Source: Komagataeibacter xylinus (GTDB lineage Bacteria; Pseudomonadota; Alphaproteobacteria; Acetobacterales; Acetobacteraceae). From it: 64,000 bases of DNA. The translations under genes were made by a program, and so were the position numbers. The stretch covers positions 590,001 through 654,000 of the forward strand of contig NZ_CP041348.1 in NCBI RefSeq assembly GCF_009834365.1, read 5' to 3'. Below, piece by piece: positions 1-9,824 of this stretch. Every line of letters starts with the position of its first letter. The stretch's first letter is position 1. The notes below the pieces were generated by a model. It was not told the origin of the DNA. It saw nothing but the letters and a program-made list of their open reading frames with translations, and searched no databases.

Positions 1-61
1 GCAGGCCATCCGCCCCATGGCGGCTCATATGCCGCGCCACGCCAATGACAGGGATAGCGTC

Positions 62-1387
62 ATGAACGACCCGACCATCCACCCGTTTTCCGCCGCTCCC
101 CGGCAGAGCATGCCTGCGGACTGGACGGACGGGCACGCCCGCGCCACCCTGCGCCGCATTCTTGATTCCGCTATCCACAGTGCCCTGCCCGCTCAGGTGC
201 TGGAGCGCTACCTGCCTTCAAAGCCAAAGGGCCGGTGCATTGTGGTGGGCGCAGGCAAGGCGGCGGCAACCATGGCAGCCGCCCTTGAACGCGCCTGGCC
301 GGATGTGGAAATGAGCGGCTGCGTGGTCACGCGCGATGGACACGCCGCACCCACACAGCGCATCCGCGTGCTGGAAGCCGCCCATCCCGTGCCCGACGAC
401 CGCAGCGTGGCCGCAGGCCACGCCATGATGGCGGAAGTAGCCGGTCTGGGGCCTGATGACCTGGTCATCGCACTGATTTCCGGTGGTGGATCAGCGCTGC
501 TGGAGTTGCCCAAAGCGGGCGTGACGCTCGATGACCTGCGCACCATCAACCGCGCCCTGCTGCATAGCGGGGCCAGCATACGCGACATGAACGTGGTGCG
601 GCGCCACCTCTCGGCGATCAAGGGCGGCGGGCTGGCCGCGGCCGCCTGCCCTGCCCGGGTCGTGACACTGGCCATAAGCGACGTGCCGGGCGATGACCCG
701 CTGACCATCGCGAGCGGCCCTACGATGGCGGACCCCACCACACCCGCCGACGCGCGCGCCATCATTGCCCATTACGGCATTGCCCTGCCCGAAGCCGCCC
801 GGAACGTGCTGGAACACGATGCCGGGCCGATGGTGCTTTCGCCTGCCAATCAGGTCACGTTGATCGCAACGCCACTGATGGCGCTGCAGGCGGCAGCCAG
901 CATGGCACGCGAATGCGGCCTGACGCCGCTGATTCTGGGGGATGCGCTGGAGGGCGAAAGCCGTGATGCCGGCACGCTCATGGCTGGCATTGCCCTGTCG
1001 GCCCGGCTGCATGGCCTGCCCGTGGCGGGGCCCGCCGTGCTGCTTTCGGGCGGCGAGACGACGGTCAGCATCAACCCGGCCGGTCCCGCGCCGGGGCGGG
1101 GCGGGCGCAATACCGAGTTCCTGCTCTCCATGGCCTGCGCCCTGCAGGGGCAAGCGGGCATCTGGGCCATTGCAGCGGATAGCGACGGTATTGATGGCAC
1201 GGAGGACGCGGCGGGTGCGATCATCACCCCCGACACGCTGGCCCGCGCCGAAGCCGCAGGCTGCAACCCGCGCGCCGCCCTGCGCGCGCATGACAGTTAC
1301 ACGGTGTTCCGACAGACGGGCGATCTGGTCATGACCGGTCCCACCCTGACCAATGTGAACGATATCCGGGCCGTGCTGGTGCTGTAA
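62..1387 (+). CDS. Glycerate 2-kinase, MOFRL (TtuD-type) family
   Basis: Product of about 441 residues, the usual size for type II glycerate kinases, which phosphorylate D-glycerate to 2-phosphoglycerate; older annotations call the family hydroxypyruvate reductase TtuD. Seen: an N-terminal VVGAGKAAATMA motif carrying the conserved Lys, a GGGSALLELP loop, and a C-terminal MOFRL-type segment with GPAPGRGGRNTEFLL followed by ADSDGIDGTEDAAG. I start it at the ATG at 62, which has AGGGA seven bases upstream; an in-frame ATG at 17 would add 15 residues that do not look conserved. It is followed 24 bases later by intergenic repeat copy 1. Upstream neighbours lie outside the window. Confidence 0.88.
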   Translation: MNDPTIHPFSAAPRQSMPADWTDGHARATLRRILDSAIHSALPAQVLERYLPSKPKGRCIVVGAGKAAATMAAALERAWPDVEMSGCVVTRDGHAAPTQRIRVLEAAHPVPDDRSVAAGHAMMAEVAGLGPDDLVIALISGGGSALLELPKAGVTLDDLRTINRALLHSGASIRDMNVVRRHLSAIKGGGLAAAACPARVVTLAISDVPGDDPLTIASGPTMADPTTPADARAIIAHYGIALPEAARNVLEHDAGPMVLSPANQVTLIATPLMALQAAASMARECGLTPLILGDALEGESRDAGTLMAGIALSARLHGLPVAGPAVLLSGGETTVSINPAGPAPGRGGRNTEFLLSMACALQGQAGIWAIAADSDGIDGTEDAAGAIITPDTLARAEAAGCNPRAALRAHDSYTVFRQTGDLVMTGPTLTNVNDIRAVLVL

Positions 1388-1410
1388 GAGCGTATCTGGA
1401 AAACAATATA

Positions 1411-1490
1411 AAGTTTTCAGGCGCTGCATTTTTTCAAAAAGGCAGCGTTCTTTAAAGCTTTTTGAAAAAAGCCTTACCAAAAACTTCTTT
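1411..1490 (+). repeat. Intergenic Y-shaped repeat, copy 1
   Basis: Full-length copy. Order seen: AAGTTTT arm, a GCTGC...GCAGC hairpin around TTTTTTCAAAAA, a second hairpin AAAGCTTTTTGAAAAAAGC, then the closing arm CCAAAAACTT. The two outer arms are complementary, so the copy can fold as a stem with two inner hairpins. It lies between convergent genes (glycerate kinase and a lipoprotein) and may terminate both. Confidence 0.75.
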
Positions 1491-1498
1491 ACAGGCGG

Positions 1499-1879
1499 CT
1501 ATTTTCTGCCCGGCTTGCCGAAGCTGACCTGCGTGTCAGGCACAACAAAATGCTTGCCATCATCACTGTCGGACTGGTCATCATCGCCAGCCTGATTGGC
1601 GTCGTAACCCGATGAGATCATCCGCATCGCCTCAGCATCAGGGGGCGGATGATAATCCTCGGTCGCCCCGTCTTCATTGGGGGTGGGCGGCTTGGGCAGG
1701 TGGCGCGAGAGCGGGCGCAGGGCATTGTCTGCATGCGTGGCGTGGTGTCCCTCCCACGCGCTGCGGCCGAGCGGGCGGGGGGCTTCATCCACATCGGCCG
1801 GATCATTATTGTCGTCATGCCCGCCGCTACAGGCGGCAAGGCAGGCCAGCAAGCCGATCATTGCAAGACGTGGTCTCAT
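1499..1879 (-). CDS. Small acidic lipoprotein of unknown function
   Basis: 126 residues. The N-terminus is a lipoprotein signal: MRPR, a hydrophobic stretch and the lipobox LAAC with Cys17, so the mature protein should be acylated and membrane-anchored. The rest is hydrophilic and probably disordered, rich in Asp, Pro and His (DDNNDPADVDEAP near the start, DDDQSDSDDGK near the end), with no recognisable domain. It lies between recA and the convergent glycerate kinase gene, 106 bases downstream of recA. I do not recognise the family; the gene is supported mainly by its clean lipoprotein signal and codon use. Confidence 0.6.
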   Translation of the reverse strand: MRPRLAMIGLLACLAACSGGHDDNNDPADVDEAPRPLGRSAWEGHHATHADNALRPLSRHLPKPPTPNEDGATEDYHPPPDAEAMRMISSGYDANQAGDDDQSDSDDGKHFVVPDTQVSFGKPGRK

Positions 1880-1985
1880 TCCGGCTGCCCTTACCCCCGC
1901 TTTTCAGACCCTGCTTCCGCCATGGCACAGGCCACGCCAGAGCGCAGGGACGATAGCCTGTTACAATGGAACAGGCCAAGGGCAA

Positions 1986-3029
1986 TCAGTCCGCCCCTTC
2001 CTCATCGGGACCGACCAGCATGGCCTCGGCCACGACACCGGCCTGCTCGCGCACACGGCGCTCGATATCGGCGGCCATTTCCGGGTGGTCGCGCAGGAAC
2101 TGCTTGGCGTTTTCACGCCCCTGCCCGATCCGCTGGCTGTCACATGAGAACCAGGCGCCGGACTTTTCAACAATGCCTGCCTTGACGCCAAGGTCGATCA
2201 GTTCACCTACCTTGCTGATGCCTTCGCCATACATGATATCGAACTCGACCTGGCGGAAGGGCGGCGCCATCTTGTTCTTGACCACCTTGACGCGGGTCTG
2301 GTTGCCCGTCACCTCGTCCTTGTCCTTGATCGAGCCGATGCGGCGGATGTCCATGCGCACGGAGGCATAGAACTTCAGCGCGTTGCCGCCCGTTGTCGTT
2401 TCCGGGCTGCCGAACATCACGCCAATCTTGAGGCGGATCTGGTTGAGGAAGATCAGCATGGTGTTGGAACGCGAGACCGATCCGGTGAGCTTGCGCAAAG
2501 CCTGGCTCATGAGGCGGGCATGCAGGCCGACATGGCTGTCGCCCATATCGCCCTCAAGCTCGGCGCGCGGCACCAGGGCCGCCACGCTATCGACCACCAG
2601 CACGTCAATCGCGCCCGAGCGCACCAGCGTATCGGCAATCTCGAGTGCCTGCTCGCCCGCATCGGGCTGGCTGATCAGCAGGTTGTCCACATCCACGCCC
2701 AGCTTGCGGGCATAGCCGGGGTCAAGCGCGTGCTCGGCATCGATGAAGGCGCAGGTGCCGCCCTTGCGCTGCGCCTCGGCAATGGCGTGCAGCGCCATGG
2801 TGGTCTTGCCCGAGCTTTCGGGGCCATAAATCTCGACAATGCGGCCACGCGGCAGGCCGCCAATGCCCAGTGCTATGTCTAGGCCGAGCGAACCGGTGGA
2901 AATCACGTCCACCTGCTCGGACGGACGCTCGCCCATGCGCATGATCGAGCCCTTGCCGAACGCGCGCTCGATCTGGCTCAATGCCCCTTCCAGGGCCTTG
3001 CTTTTATCTATACCCGGAGCCTGTGCCAT
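1986..3029 (-). CDS. recA: Recombinase A
   Basis: 347 residues, full length. RecA forms ATP-dependent filaments on single-stranded DNA, catalyses strand exchange and triggers LexA self-cleavage. Seen: Walker [10 protein letters not shown] at residues 69-77, the [15 protein letters not shown] region, Walker B-like [14 protein letters not shown], the L2-region motif [18 protein letters not shown] and a short acidic C-terminus (GPDEEGAD). The start has an AGG-rich ribosome site (AGGTAGGCAGGCA) just upstream. It is transcribed alone; a candidate SOS-type operator and imperfect palindrome lie about 100 bases upstream. Confidence 0.98.
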   Translation of the reverse strand: MAQAPGIDKSKALEGALSQIERAFGKGSIMRMGERPSEQVDVISTGSLGLDIALGIGGLPRGRIVEIYGPESSGKTTMALHAIAEAQRKGGTCAFIDAEHALDPGYARKLGVDVDNLLISQPDAGEQALEIADTLVRSGAIDVLVVDSVAALVPRAELEGDMGDSHVGLHARLMSQALRKLTGSVSRSNTMLIFLNQIRLKIGVMFGSPETTTGGNALKFYASVRMDIRRIGSIKDKDEVTGNQTRVKVVKNKMAPPFRQVEFDIMYGEGISKVGELIDLGVKAGIVEKSGAWFSCDSQRIGQGRENAKQFLRDHPEMAADIERRVREQAGVVAEAMLVGPDEEGAD

Positions 3030-3129
3030 TGCCTGCCTACCTGGTTCGTGTGGAATGAAACCTTAATAACGGGCATTCCGCCCTGCCACGCCAGCCTGAA
3101 ACAGGGGGCGGGTCATGTTCTGCAATATG

Positions 3130-3163
3130 GAACAAAACAGGATCATTTACAATGGTCCTGTTC
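3130..3163 (-). promoter_or_regulatory. Candidate SOS-type operator and palindrome upstream of recA
   Basis: Reading toward recA, the site at 3144-3130 is GATC-N7-GTTC, one mismatch from the alphaproteobacterial LexA box GTTC-N7-GTTC. It overlaps a 10-bp imperfect inverted repeat (CAGGATCATT, 3-base spacer, AATGGTCCTG; one mismatch) at 3138-3160. The distance of about 100 bases from the start codon fits a promoter-proximal operator. The match is partial, so this is a suggestion only. Confidence 0.3.
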
Positions 3164-3208
3164 CTTTCCCGCCCTGATAATGATGGCCTGCCAGGCAATA
3201 ATCGCCGT

Positions 3209-4630
3209 TCAGCGCGGCCCCATGGCCAGCCCCGCCCCACGCGGGTCGGTCACGGCGGTGCAGGTTGCGCCATCGCCCGGCAGGCCGCGCGGGCAGGAAA
3301 TGGCGTTTACGCGGCCCTGTGCCGTAACAGGATGGGAATCAGGTGTCTGGCCCGCAAGCAGTTGCCGCATGGCGATGCCGGTAGCCGCGGCCGCATCATT
3401 CTGGCCCGACCCCGCCACCACCGCACGGAAGGCGCGGCCCTGGCTGGCAATGGCGGCAGCATAAAGCGGCTGCGGCAGGCGCGCGGGCGAGGCACCGAGC
3501 ACGATGCCGGTATTGCCCGCCATGCGCCCGGTACCAAACAGGTTGTCCATGCTCAGGCTGCATGCAACTGCCATGCCCCCGTGGTCAACCACGGTAAATG
3601 AGGTGGAAGCCGGCAGCGACGGCAACCCGCCGCCCCCTGCCCCGCCTGCATTGACAAAGGCCTGCGCGCGGGCGGTCAGGTCATCACCCGTGCCGCTGGC
3701 GTGGCTGCCATTCTGTGCGCGCCAGCCCGCAACACTGGCCTGCGCGCGCGTTGCCGCATCGGATGAGGATGCGGCACGGAACGCCACCGCAGCACCCAGC
3801 CCGCCATCGGCCGGCGGCGGCAGGAAGCTGACCTGCGTCTCGCCACTGCTCACGGAGAGCGGCAGCCGCTCGGACGGAATGGCCCCTCGCATGTCGGCCA
3901 TGGTCAGGCCACCGCCAGCCTTCTGGCTGCCCGCCACGAAGGACTGGCCCAGCGCCCCATTATAAAGATCGCCCACGCCCATGCTGCGGATCTGGTCCAG
4001 CGCGCCGGAAAGATGGGTCTGCACCAGCGCATCGCCCTCGGCCAGCGCCTTGCCATCCGAGCGGGCGAATACAGCGCGCACGCCAGCATCAGCCAGAAGC
4101 GGCACCTGGACTGCGGCCAGATCGGTGGCAAGCTGGCGGCTCACATTGACGCCATTGGCCGCGAGCGTGATCGCATCCGGCACCATCTCGGAAAATGCGG
4201 CCGAGCCATATTGCAGGTGCATGAGGTACAGCCCGCGCGCCAGCATGGGCACCGCTGCCGGGCGGTCGGCATGCGACATGCCCGACCCGTCGGTCGCCCC
4301 AGCCACTGGCAGGAACATAAAGGCGCGGCCCCCGTTCTGGTCACCCGGACGGTAGGCAAGGCATGCGCCGCCCGCGCCAAGCGAGGCACGCGAAGGCAGT
4401 GTCACGGCCAGGGCCAGCCCCATGGCCGTGGCCGCATCCGCCGCATTGCCGCCGCGCTGGAGAATGTCTCGCCCGACCAGCGTGGCCTGCGGCTCATCGG
4501 AGGAGACAGTGCCGATCAACTGCCCCGGTGAGGGGCCAAACATGCTGGAAACGATCTTGACGGGCGAATAGTTCTTGAAGGCGCAGCCCGTAACCGAAAG
4601 GGCCAGAACGGCACAGAGCGCCGTACGCAT
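3209..4630 (-). CDS. Gamma-glutamyltransferase-like lipoprotein, divergent
   Basis: About 473 residues from the ATG at 4630. That start gives a standard lipoprotein signal (MRTALCAVLALSVTGC, lipobox VTGC); a longer version from 4705 is possible. The family (Ntn-hydrolase GGT) cleaves gamma-glutamyl bonds and self-processes at a Thr. Family features seen: SDEPQATLVGRDILQRGGNAADAATA at the N-terminus, GAGGACLAYRP, and the small-subunit start region STSFTVVDHGGMAVACS followed by FGTGRMAGNTGIVL. Oddities: the protein is roughly 100 residues shorter than typical GGTs, and aligning to the usual TTHYSVVD places Ser rather than Thr at the nucleophile position. It may be a divergent or weakly active member. 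The gene is monocistronic downstream of a 160-base gap. Confidence 0.78.
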   Translation of the reverse strand: MRTALCAVLALSVTGCAFKNYSPVKIVSSMFGPSPGQLIGTVSSDEPQATLVGRDILQRGGNAADAATAMGLALAVTLPSRASLGAGGACLAYRPGDQNGGRAFMFLPVAGATDGSGMSHADRPAAVPMLARGLYLMHLQYGSAAFSEMVPDAITLAANGVNVSRQLATDLAAVQVPLLADAGVRAVFARSDGKALAEGDALVQTHLSGALDQIRSMGVGDLYNGALGQSFVAGSQKAGGGLTMADMRGAIPSERLPLSVSSGETQVSFLPPPADGGLGAAVAFRAASSSDAATRAQASVAGWRAQNGSHASGTGDDLTARAQAFVNAGGAGGGGLPSLPASTSFTVVDHGGMAVACSLSMDNLFGTGRMAGNTGIVLGASPARLPQPLYAAAIASQGRAFRAVVAGSGQNDAAAATGIAMRQLLAGQTPDSHPVTAQGRVNAISCPRGLPGDGATCTAVTDPRGAGLAMGPR

Positions 4631-4877
4631 GGACCGACGGGCGACAGGGGTGATCGACGAATGCTCAGGCACGCAACGCTTCTCCAATGGGCAGGTCGGC
4701 TTCATTCCGTTCAACAACGCGTAACGACCGCGCGATCATAGCAGACCCTTCACGACTTAGCGGCGTTCCGGGCCATCGGCAACAGGCATGGCGCCCCCAC
4801 GGCCCCATGGCCCATTTCTTTCCGCTGCCCGATCCTTTACACACCACCCTATCGCGACATGACAACGGAGCAAACCC

Positions 4878-5666
4878 GTGACCTTTCTTTCGCCCCGCCG
4901 GAACCGACCACGCCTGCTGCCCACCCTGCTCGCCACGGGGGCAATCCTGGCTGCCACGGCGGGCGCGGGCAGGGCTGCTGAGGCACAGGCCAGCTTCACC
5001 CCTGCCCAGCGGCAGGAAATTGTCGAGATCATGCGCAATGCGCTGAAAACCGACCCCACCATCCTGTCAGACGCCATTGCCGCCCTGCGCAGCAACGCCA
5101 ATGCCGCCCAGCAGAACGCGGCCCGCTCCGCGCTGGAAAGCCACCACGGCGACCTGACCACGCCCACCGCAAGCGATGGCGTGCTGGGCAATGCCAGGGG
5201 GCAGACCACCGTTGTCGAATTCTATGATCCGCGCTGCCCCTACTGCCGCAAGGTGCTGCCCGACCTCGACCGCCTGACGCGCGAGAACAAGGACCTGCGC
5301 ATTATTGAAAAGGTCATTCCCGTGCTCGGCCAGCCCAGCCTGATTGCATCGCAGGCGCTTGTAGCGGCCTTCGTGCAGGGCGGGCAGGACGCCTATTTCC
5401 GCATGCAGGGCGTGGTGATGAACGATTCCGTGCAGCCCACGGTCGAGCGCATGCGCACGCTGGCTGGCCAGGCGGGGCTGAACGCCACCCAGCTGGTCAG
5501 TGACATGAATGGTGCAAAGGTCACGTCCATCCTGCAGGCCAACATGGAACTCGCGCGTGCGATCGGGCTCGATGGCACGCCCACCTTCGTGTTCAATGCC
5601 CGCCAGATCATTCCCGGCGCCGTCAGCTACGATGACCTGAAAAAGGCCATCGCGCAGAATCATTAA
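4878..5666 (+). CDS. DsbA-family periplasmic thiol oxidoreductase
   Basis: 262 residues with a GTG start and ACGGAG seven bases upstream. The N-terminus has a signal peptide (Arg-rich, then LLPTLLATGAILAATAGA, Ala-rich cleavage zone), so it should act in the periplasm. An N-terminal helical region (about 38-90, QQNAARSALESHHGDL) precedes a thioredoxin fold with active site C120-P-Y-C123 after TTVVEFYDPR, and the cis-Pro motif GTPTF at 233-237. This layout matches the Com1/DsbA-like or BdbD group that oxidises or isomerises disulfides in secreted proteins. Repeat copy 2 begins 9 bases after the stop. The partner enzyme (DsbB- or DsbD-like) is not in the window. Confidence 0.85.
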   Translation: MTFLSPRRNRPRLLPTLLATGAILAATAGAGRAAEAQASFTPAQRQEIVEIMRNALKTDPTILSDAIAALRSNANAAQQNAARSALESHHGDLTTPTASDGVLGNARGQTTVVEFYDPRCPYCRKVLPDLDRLTRENKDLRIIEKVIPVLGQPSLIASQALVAAFVQGGQDAYFRMQGVVMNDSVQPTVERMRTLAGQAGLNATQLVSDMNGAKVTSILQANMELARAIGLDGTPTFVFNARQIIPGAVSYDDLKKAIAQNH

Positions 5667-5674
5667 GAGAATAG

Positions 5675-5730
5675 AAGTTTCTGGGCACCGCCTTTTTCCA
5701 AATAAGGCGGTGTTATCCTGAAGCTTTTCT
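5675..5730 (+). repeat. Intergenic Y-shaped repeat, copy 2 (3'-truncated)
   Basis: AAGTTT arm, then hairpin CACCGCC TTTTTCCAAATAA GGCGGTG, then GAAGCTTTT where the element decays and the closing arm is missing. It starts 9 bases after the DsbA-like stop codon and could act as its terminator. Confidence 0.65.
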
Positions 5731-5803
5731 CTGTTGCAGGGTATCGGATCAGGCCCTTTCCCGGCTCCCATGATGGCGGGCGACCGGGAAAGGGCATGTG
5801 GCC

Positions 5804-7105
5804 TCAGGCCATGGCCACGGCAGATGCATCGGCCAGGTCATTGACCCGCAGCAGGTGGCCAAGGGCCGCCACCATCTCGTCCATCATCGCATCCGTATGG
5901 CGCGGCCCCGGCGTCAGGCGCAGCCGCTCCGTGCCACGCGGCACGGTGGGGTAGTTGATGGGGGTGGTGTACATGCCGTAATCATTGAGCAGCCGGTCGC
6001 TCAGTTCGCGGCAGCGCCGGGCATCGCCCACGGGGATGGGCACGATGTGGCTCGGCGTCATGTTGAAGGGAATGCCCGCTGCCCTGAGCTTGGTGCGGAA
6101 GGTATCGACACGCTCGAAAATGCGCTCGCGCCGCCAGTTGTCCTTGCGCACCTGCTTCACGCTTGCCAGCGCCGCCGCCACGACCGCAGGCGGCAGGGCT
6201 GTGGTAAAGATGAAGCCCGAGGCGCTCAGGCGCAGATATTCCACGATATTGCTCGAGGCGGTGATGTAGCCGCCATGCACGCCAAAGCCCTTGGCCAGCG
6301 TGCCCTCGATGATGTCCACCTGATCGGCCACGCCATCGCGCTGCGACACGCCGCCGCCCTGCGCGCCATACAGGCCCACGGCATGCACTTCATCAAGGTA
6401 GGTCATGGCGCCGTATTTGCGGGCCAGCGCGCAGGTGCCCGCGATGTCGGCAATGTCGCCATCCATCGAATACACGCTCTCGAACGCAATCAGCTTGGGC
6501 GCATCCTTCGGGGCCGCAGCCAGCTTCGCTTCAAGGTCGGCAAGGTCGTTATGCTCGAAAATGATCGTGCTCGACCCGCGCGCGCCCTTGATGCCCGCAA
6601 TCATGGAAGCATGGTTCAGCCGGTCGGAAAAGCAGATCCAGCCGGGCATGCTTGTCAGGATGGTCTGGAGCGAGGCCTGGTTCGACACATAGCCCGAGCC
6701 GAACAGCAGCCCCGCCTCCTTGCCATGCAGATCAGCAAGCTCCGCCTCCAGCGCGGTGTGCACCGGGCTGGTGCCCGCGATGTTGCGCGTGCCGCCCGCA
6801 CCCGCCCCATGTTCATGGATGGCGCGGATCGCGGCCTCGGTCACAACCGGCTCGACACCCATGCCAAGGTAGTCATTGGAGGACCAGACCACGACCTCCC
6901 GGTCTTCGGGGCAGGCGGGGGTGGATGGCGTGGGTGCGGTCTCGGGCTGCTCGTATAGCGGGTAGCGGTCGGCCAGCCGTGACAGGGGCGTAAACTGCCG
7001 GTATCGCCCCTGGGCGCGGATATCGGCCAGCGCCGTCTGGCAGAACCGGAAAAACGGATGCCCATCCACATGATTACTGGACACTGCTGGTTTTCTCCAT
7101 GGCAT
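5804..7105 (-). CDS. hemA: 5-aminolevulinate synthase
   Basis: Up to 433 residues. It condenses glycine and succinyl-CoA to 5-aminolevulinate, the C4 route of haem synthesis typical of Alphaproteobacteria. It is a PLP alpha-oxamine synthase: [12 protein letters not shown] near residue 70, [23 protein letters not shown] with the PLP-contacting Asp and His, and [12 protein letters not shown] with the Schiff-base Lys. The start is uncertain: the ATG at 7105 lacks a clear ribosome site, whereas the in-frame GTG at 7084 has GGAG 10 bases upstream and is perhaps the true start. It is transcribed alone and consumes the same glycine pool that the gcv operon degrades. Confidence 0.95.
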   Translation of the reverse strand: MPWRKPAVSSNHVDGHPFFRFCQTALADIRAQGRYRQFTPLSRLADRYPLYEQPETAPTPSTPACPEDREVVVWSSNDYLGMGVEPVVTEAAIRAIHEHGAGAGGTRNIAGTSPVHTALEAELADLHGKEAGLLFGSGYVSNQASLQTILTSMPGWICFSDRLNHASMIAGIKGARGSSTIIFEHNDLADLEAKLAAAPKDAPKLIAFESVYSMDGDIADIAGTCALARKYGAMTYLDEVHAVGLYGAQGGGVSQRDGVADQVDIIEGTLAKGFGVHGGYITASSNIVEYLRLSASGFIFTTALPPAVVAAALASVKQVRKDNWRRERIFERVDTFRTKLRAAGIPFNMTPSHIVPIPVGDARRCRELSDRLLNDYGMYTTPINYPTVPRGTERLRLTPGPRHTDAMMDEMVAALGHLLRVNDLADASAVAMA

Positions 7106-7270
7106 ACCCCGATCGTGTTTACGGGGCCTTCATTCATTACGCCCACCGTGCGGGGTGGCCCAGGCCGGGGGCGTGAAACCGCCCCTCATCGGTGCCAGGG
7201 CTGGCGGTTAACCACCGGCAACGGGGCCTTTATGGCATGATGGGGGCGGAAATTGCAAAACCGCATTGGA

Positions 7271-7735
7271 CTACTCGACGTAAATGCAGACCTGCGTTGC
7301 GCTGCCGGCGGGCACGCCCCGGGCATCCATCTCGGTCTGGGCGGTGCCTGCGCCCGCATCCATCACCGCCTGCAGCACCGGCTGGCCATCCGTATCCACC
7401 GCCGCCTTCATCTCCGGCAGGCCGCTTGCGCCCCCCACCGGCACATTGACCACGATGGTGAACAGCGCGTTGGGCTTGCGCGCAAGCGCATCGGCCACGG
7501 CAGCCCTGACTGCAGGCTGCCAGTGCGCAGGCGGCGTGCCCGCCACGATGGTGACAAGCGGCGGCGCCTCGATGGCCACGATCCTGTGCGCCGGCATGGC
7601 AGGCGGGCTGGGCGGATCGCCTGCGTGGCGGTTGAAGGTTTTCTGGCTGACCAGCCGGCACCCGCCCATGGCTGGCAGGCACAGGACCGCCACAATAATG
7701 GCACGGCGGGCGAAACGGGGGGACGGACGGAGCAT
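7271..7735 (-). CDS. Hypothetical lipoprotein
   Basis: 154 residues with an N-terminal lipoprotein signal (RFARRAIIVAVLCLPAMGGC, lipobox MGGC, Cys26). The mature part is small: a Pro-rich linker (DPPSPPAMPAH), a segment that could be a small alpha/beta domain (HWQPAVRAAVADALARKPNALFTIVVNVP) and a C-terminus with AQTEMDARGVPAGSATQVCIYVE. No family recognised. It is divergent from the transketolase-like operon; the shared upstream region of about 130 bases should hold promoters for both. Confidence 0.6.
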   Translation of the reverse strand: MLRPSPRFARRAIIVAVLCLPAMGGCRLVSQKTFNRHAGDPPSPPAMPAHRIVAIEAPPLVTIVAGTPPAHWQPAVRAAVADALARKPNALFTIVVNVPVGGASGLPEMKAAVDTDGQPVLQAVMDAGAGTAQTEMDARGVPAGSATQVCIYVE

Positions 7736-7869
7736 GACCTGCTACCGATACAGTATCCGCCACGCCGGGCATAGGGGCGCGTGCAGCAATGTTGCCGCAG
7801 CGCACCGGGCGCAGTAACAGTACTCCACCGGCTCCGACTGATCATACCCTGCTCCATGGACGACGCCGC

Positions 7870-9792
7870 ATGCCCGAAGACCAAGAAGCCCTCGAGATCT
7901 CACCTGCCCTGCCGCCAGCGGCCCCTTCCATGCCCGAGCGGCTGGCAACGGCGATCCGCCATGCCATCGGCGTGCATGAAACCGACCGGCGTCATGCCCC
8001 GCATGCGCGCGTCATGGCCGGTCTGTGCGCGGTGCTGTGGAGTCGTTTCCTGCGCTTCGACCCGGCCAGCCCCGACTGGCCGGATCGTGACCGCCTGGTC
8101 ATCTCCTCGCCGCGCTACCGGGTGCTGCCGCGCATCATGGCCGAACTGTCGGGGCAGGCCCCCCGCCCCGACACGCCTGCCGTGACCGACCGGCAGGCCT
8201 GCGGCCCCAACGGGCAGGGGCTGGGCGCTGCGATCGGCATGGCGCTGGCCGAGCAGAAGCTGGCGGCCCGCTTTGGCCGCTCGGTGGTCAATCACCGCGT
8301 GTGGGCGCTGGGGTGCTGGAGCGAACTTTCCACCGGCGTGGCGCTGGAAAGTGCCGCCCTGGCAGGCCAGCTCGGCCTTGACCGCGTAACCCTGGTGGTG
8401 GGCCTGTGGAGCACCGAGCGCGAGGAGGTGGACACCATCCTGCCGCGCTACAGCGCATCGGGCTGGTCGGTGCGCAAGGTCGATGCGGGCAATACCGAAC
8501 AGATTGCAAGCGTCATCGCCTCGGCCCAGCGCACGCACAAGCCCTGCCTGATCGCGTGCATCGCCCCGCCCGAGACCGATCCGCCACCGCCCTTTGTCGA
8601 TGATCCGGGCCTGTGGGCGGGGGCTGCGCGGCGGGGTGCCAGCGCGCGGCGCTCGTGGCTGCGCCGCCTGTTCAAGGACCGGCAGAAAGCCGAGTTCGAG
8701 CGCATGGCCCGCAACCAGCGCCCCGCCTTCTGGCAGCCTGACTGGCAGCGTTCATGGCGCGAGCACAGTGCGCTGCTGGCCCGTGCCTCGCCAGCTTTCT
8801 CGGCCCGGCGCGGACTTGAAACCCTGCATGAACTGCTGCCCGAACTGACCTGCCTGCGCTCGCGCCAGGGCATGATGGCCGATTTTTCCGCCCTGCGGCG
8901 CAGCAGTGCCGAGCCCGATCTTTCATGCGGCACGCAGGTGCATGGCATGGCCGCCCTGCTCAACGGCATTGCACTGCATGGCGGGCTGCTGGCTTTTGGC
9001 GCCACCACCATCATCGCGGTGGACCGCATGCGCCCCGCCCTGCGCTACGCCGCCATGACCGGCCAGCAGGTGATCTACCTGCTCAGCGATGACGACATGC
9101 CGCGTGGCGAGAACGCGGGCGGCTGGCAGCCTGTCGAGCAACTGGCAAGCCTGCGCGCCATGCCCAACATGGCGCTGTTCCGCCCTGCCGACCACCGCGA
9201 GACCATGGAATGCATGGAACTGGCGCTGCGGCGTACGACCGGGCCAAGCCTGCTGGTGCTGGAATCCGCCCCCTCGATTGCCGCTGCCGTGCCCGAGCGC
9301 GAACAGCATGGCCTGACCAACCTGTGCGCACGCGGCGGCTATGTGCTGGCCGAGGCCGAAGGCCAGCGGCAGGTCACGCTGGTGGCTACGGGGCACGAGG
9401 CCATCGTGGCGCTGGCGGCGCGCGCGCTGCTGCGCGCGGCGGGCATCGGAGCGGCGGTTGTATCACTTCCGTGCTGGGAACTGTTCGCCGCCCAAAAAAT
9501 GACGTATCGTGCTGCCGTGCTGGGAACAGCGCCCCGGATCGGAATCGAGGCCGCATCGGGTTTTGGATGGGATCGCTGGCTTGGGCCGGACGGGCTGTTC
9601 GTGGGCATTGACGGGTTCGGGGCCTCCCCCACGCCTGATGCGCCCGACAGCCTGGCTGACATCACGCCCGAGCGGATCTGCCGCGACGCCATGCGGCTGC
9701 TCCACGCCCATGCCGGAACCGCGATGGAAACCATGGGAGGAAACGGCGCGCCTCCACCACCCGGGCTGGCATCGCTCGATGCCAGTGTGTGA
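7870..9792 (+). CDS. Transketolase-like protein lacking catalytic motifs
   Basis: About 640 residues from the ATG at 7870 (an in-frame ATG at 7789 is possible). The fold is clearly transketolase: [20 protein letters not shown] at 60-79, [17 protein letters not shown] at 112-128, [13 protein letters not shown] around 360-372, [27 protein letters not shown]. The catalytic signatures are changed: the GHGS region reads SPRYRVL (80-86); the Mg/thiamine-diphosphate motif GDG-x-EG reads GCWSELSTG (148-156); GVREHxM with the cofactor-activating Glu reads GTQVHGM (354-360); and the substrate-binding HDSIGxGEDGPTHQP region reads [16 protein letters not shown]. Canonical transketolase activity is therefore unlikely. 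It lies 32 bases upstream of gap and is probably cotranscribed with gap-pgk, the classic position of tkt. The reading frame is intact, so this is not a simple pseudogene. Confidence 0.85.
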   Translation: MPEDQEALEISPALPPAAPSMPERLATAIRHAIGVHETDRRHAPHARVMAGLCAVLWSRFLRFDPASPDWPDRDRLVISSPRYRVLPRIMAELSGQAPRPDTPAVTDRQACGPNGQGLGAAIGMALAEQKLAARFGRSVVNHRVWALGCWSELSTGVALESAALAGQLGLDRVTLVVGLWSTEREEVDTILPRYSASGWSVRKVDAGNTEQIASVIASAQRTHKPCLIACIAPPETDPPPPFVDDPGLWAGAARRGASARRSWLRRLFKDRQKAEFERMARNQRPAFWQPDWQRSWREHSALLARASPAFSARRGLETLHELLPELTCLRSRQGMMADFSALRRSSAEPDLSCGTQVHGMAALLNGIALHGGLLAFGATTIIAVDRMRPALRYAAMTGQQVIYLLSDDDMPRGENAGGWQPVEQLASLRAMPNMALFRPADHRETMECMELALRRTTGPSLLVLESAPSIAAAVPEREQHGLTNLCARGGYVLAEAEGQRQVTLVATGHEAIVALAARALLRAAGIGAAVVSLPCWELFAAQKMTYRAAVLGTAPRIGIEAASGFGWDRWLGPDGLFVGIDGFGASPTPDAPDSLADITPERICRDAMRLLHAHAGTAMETMGGNGAPPPPGLASLDASV

Positions 9793-9824
9793 ACATGTCT
9801 GACCCTTACGGAGATAATAAGAAC

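Noticed and set aside
5798..6958. 386-codon plus-strand frame
   Set aside because: Antisense shadow of hemA, with a typical His/Gly/Arg-rich composition.
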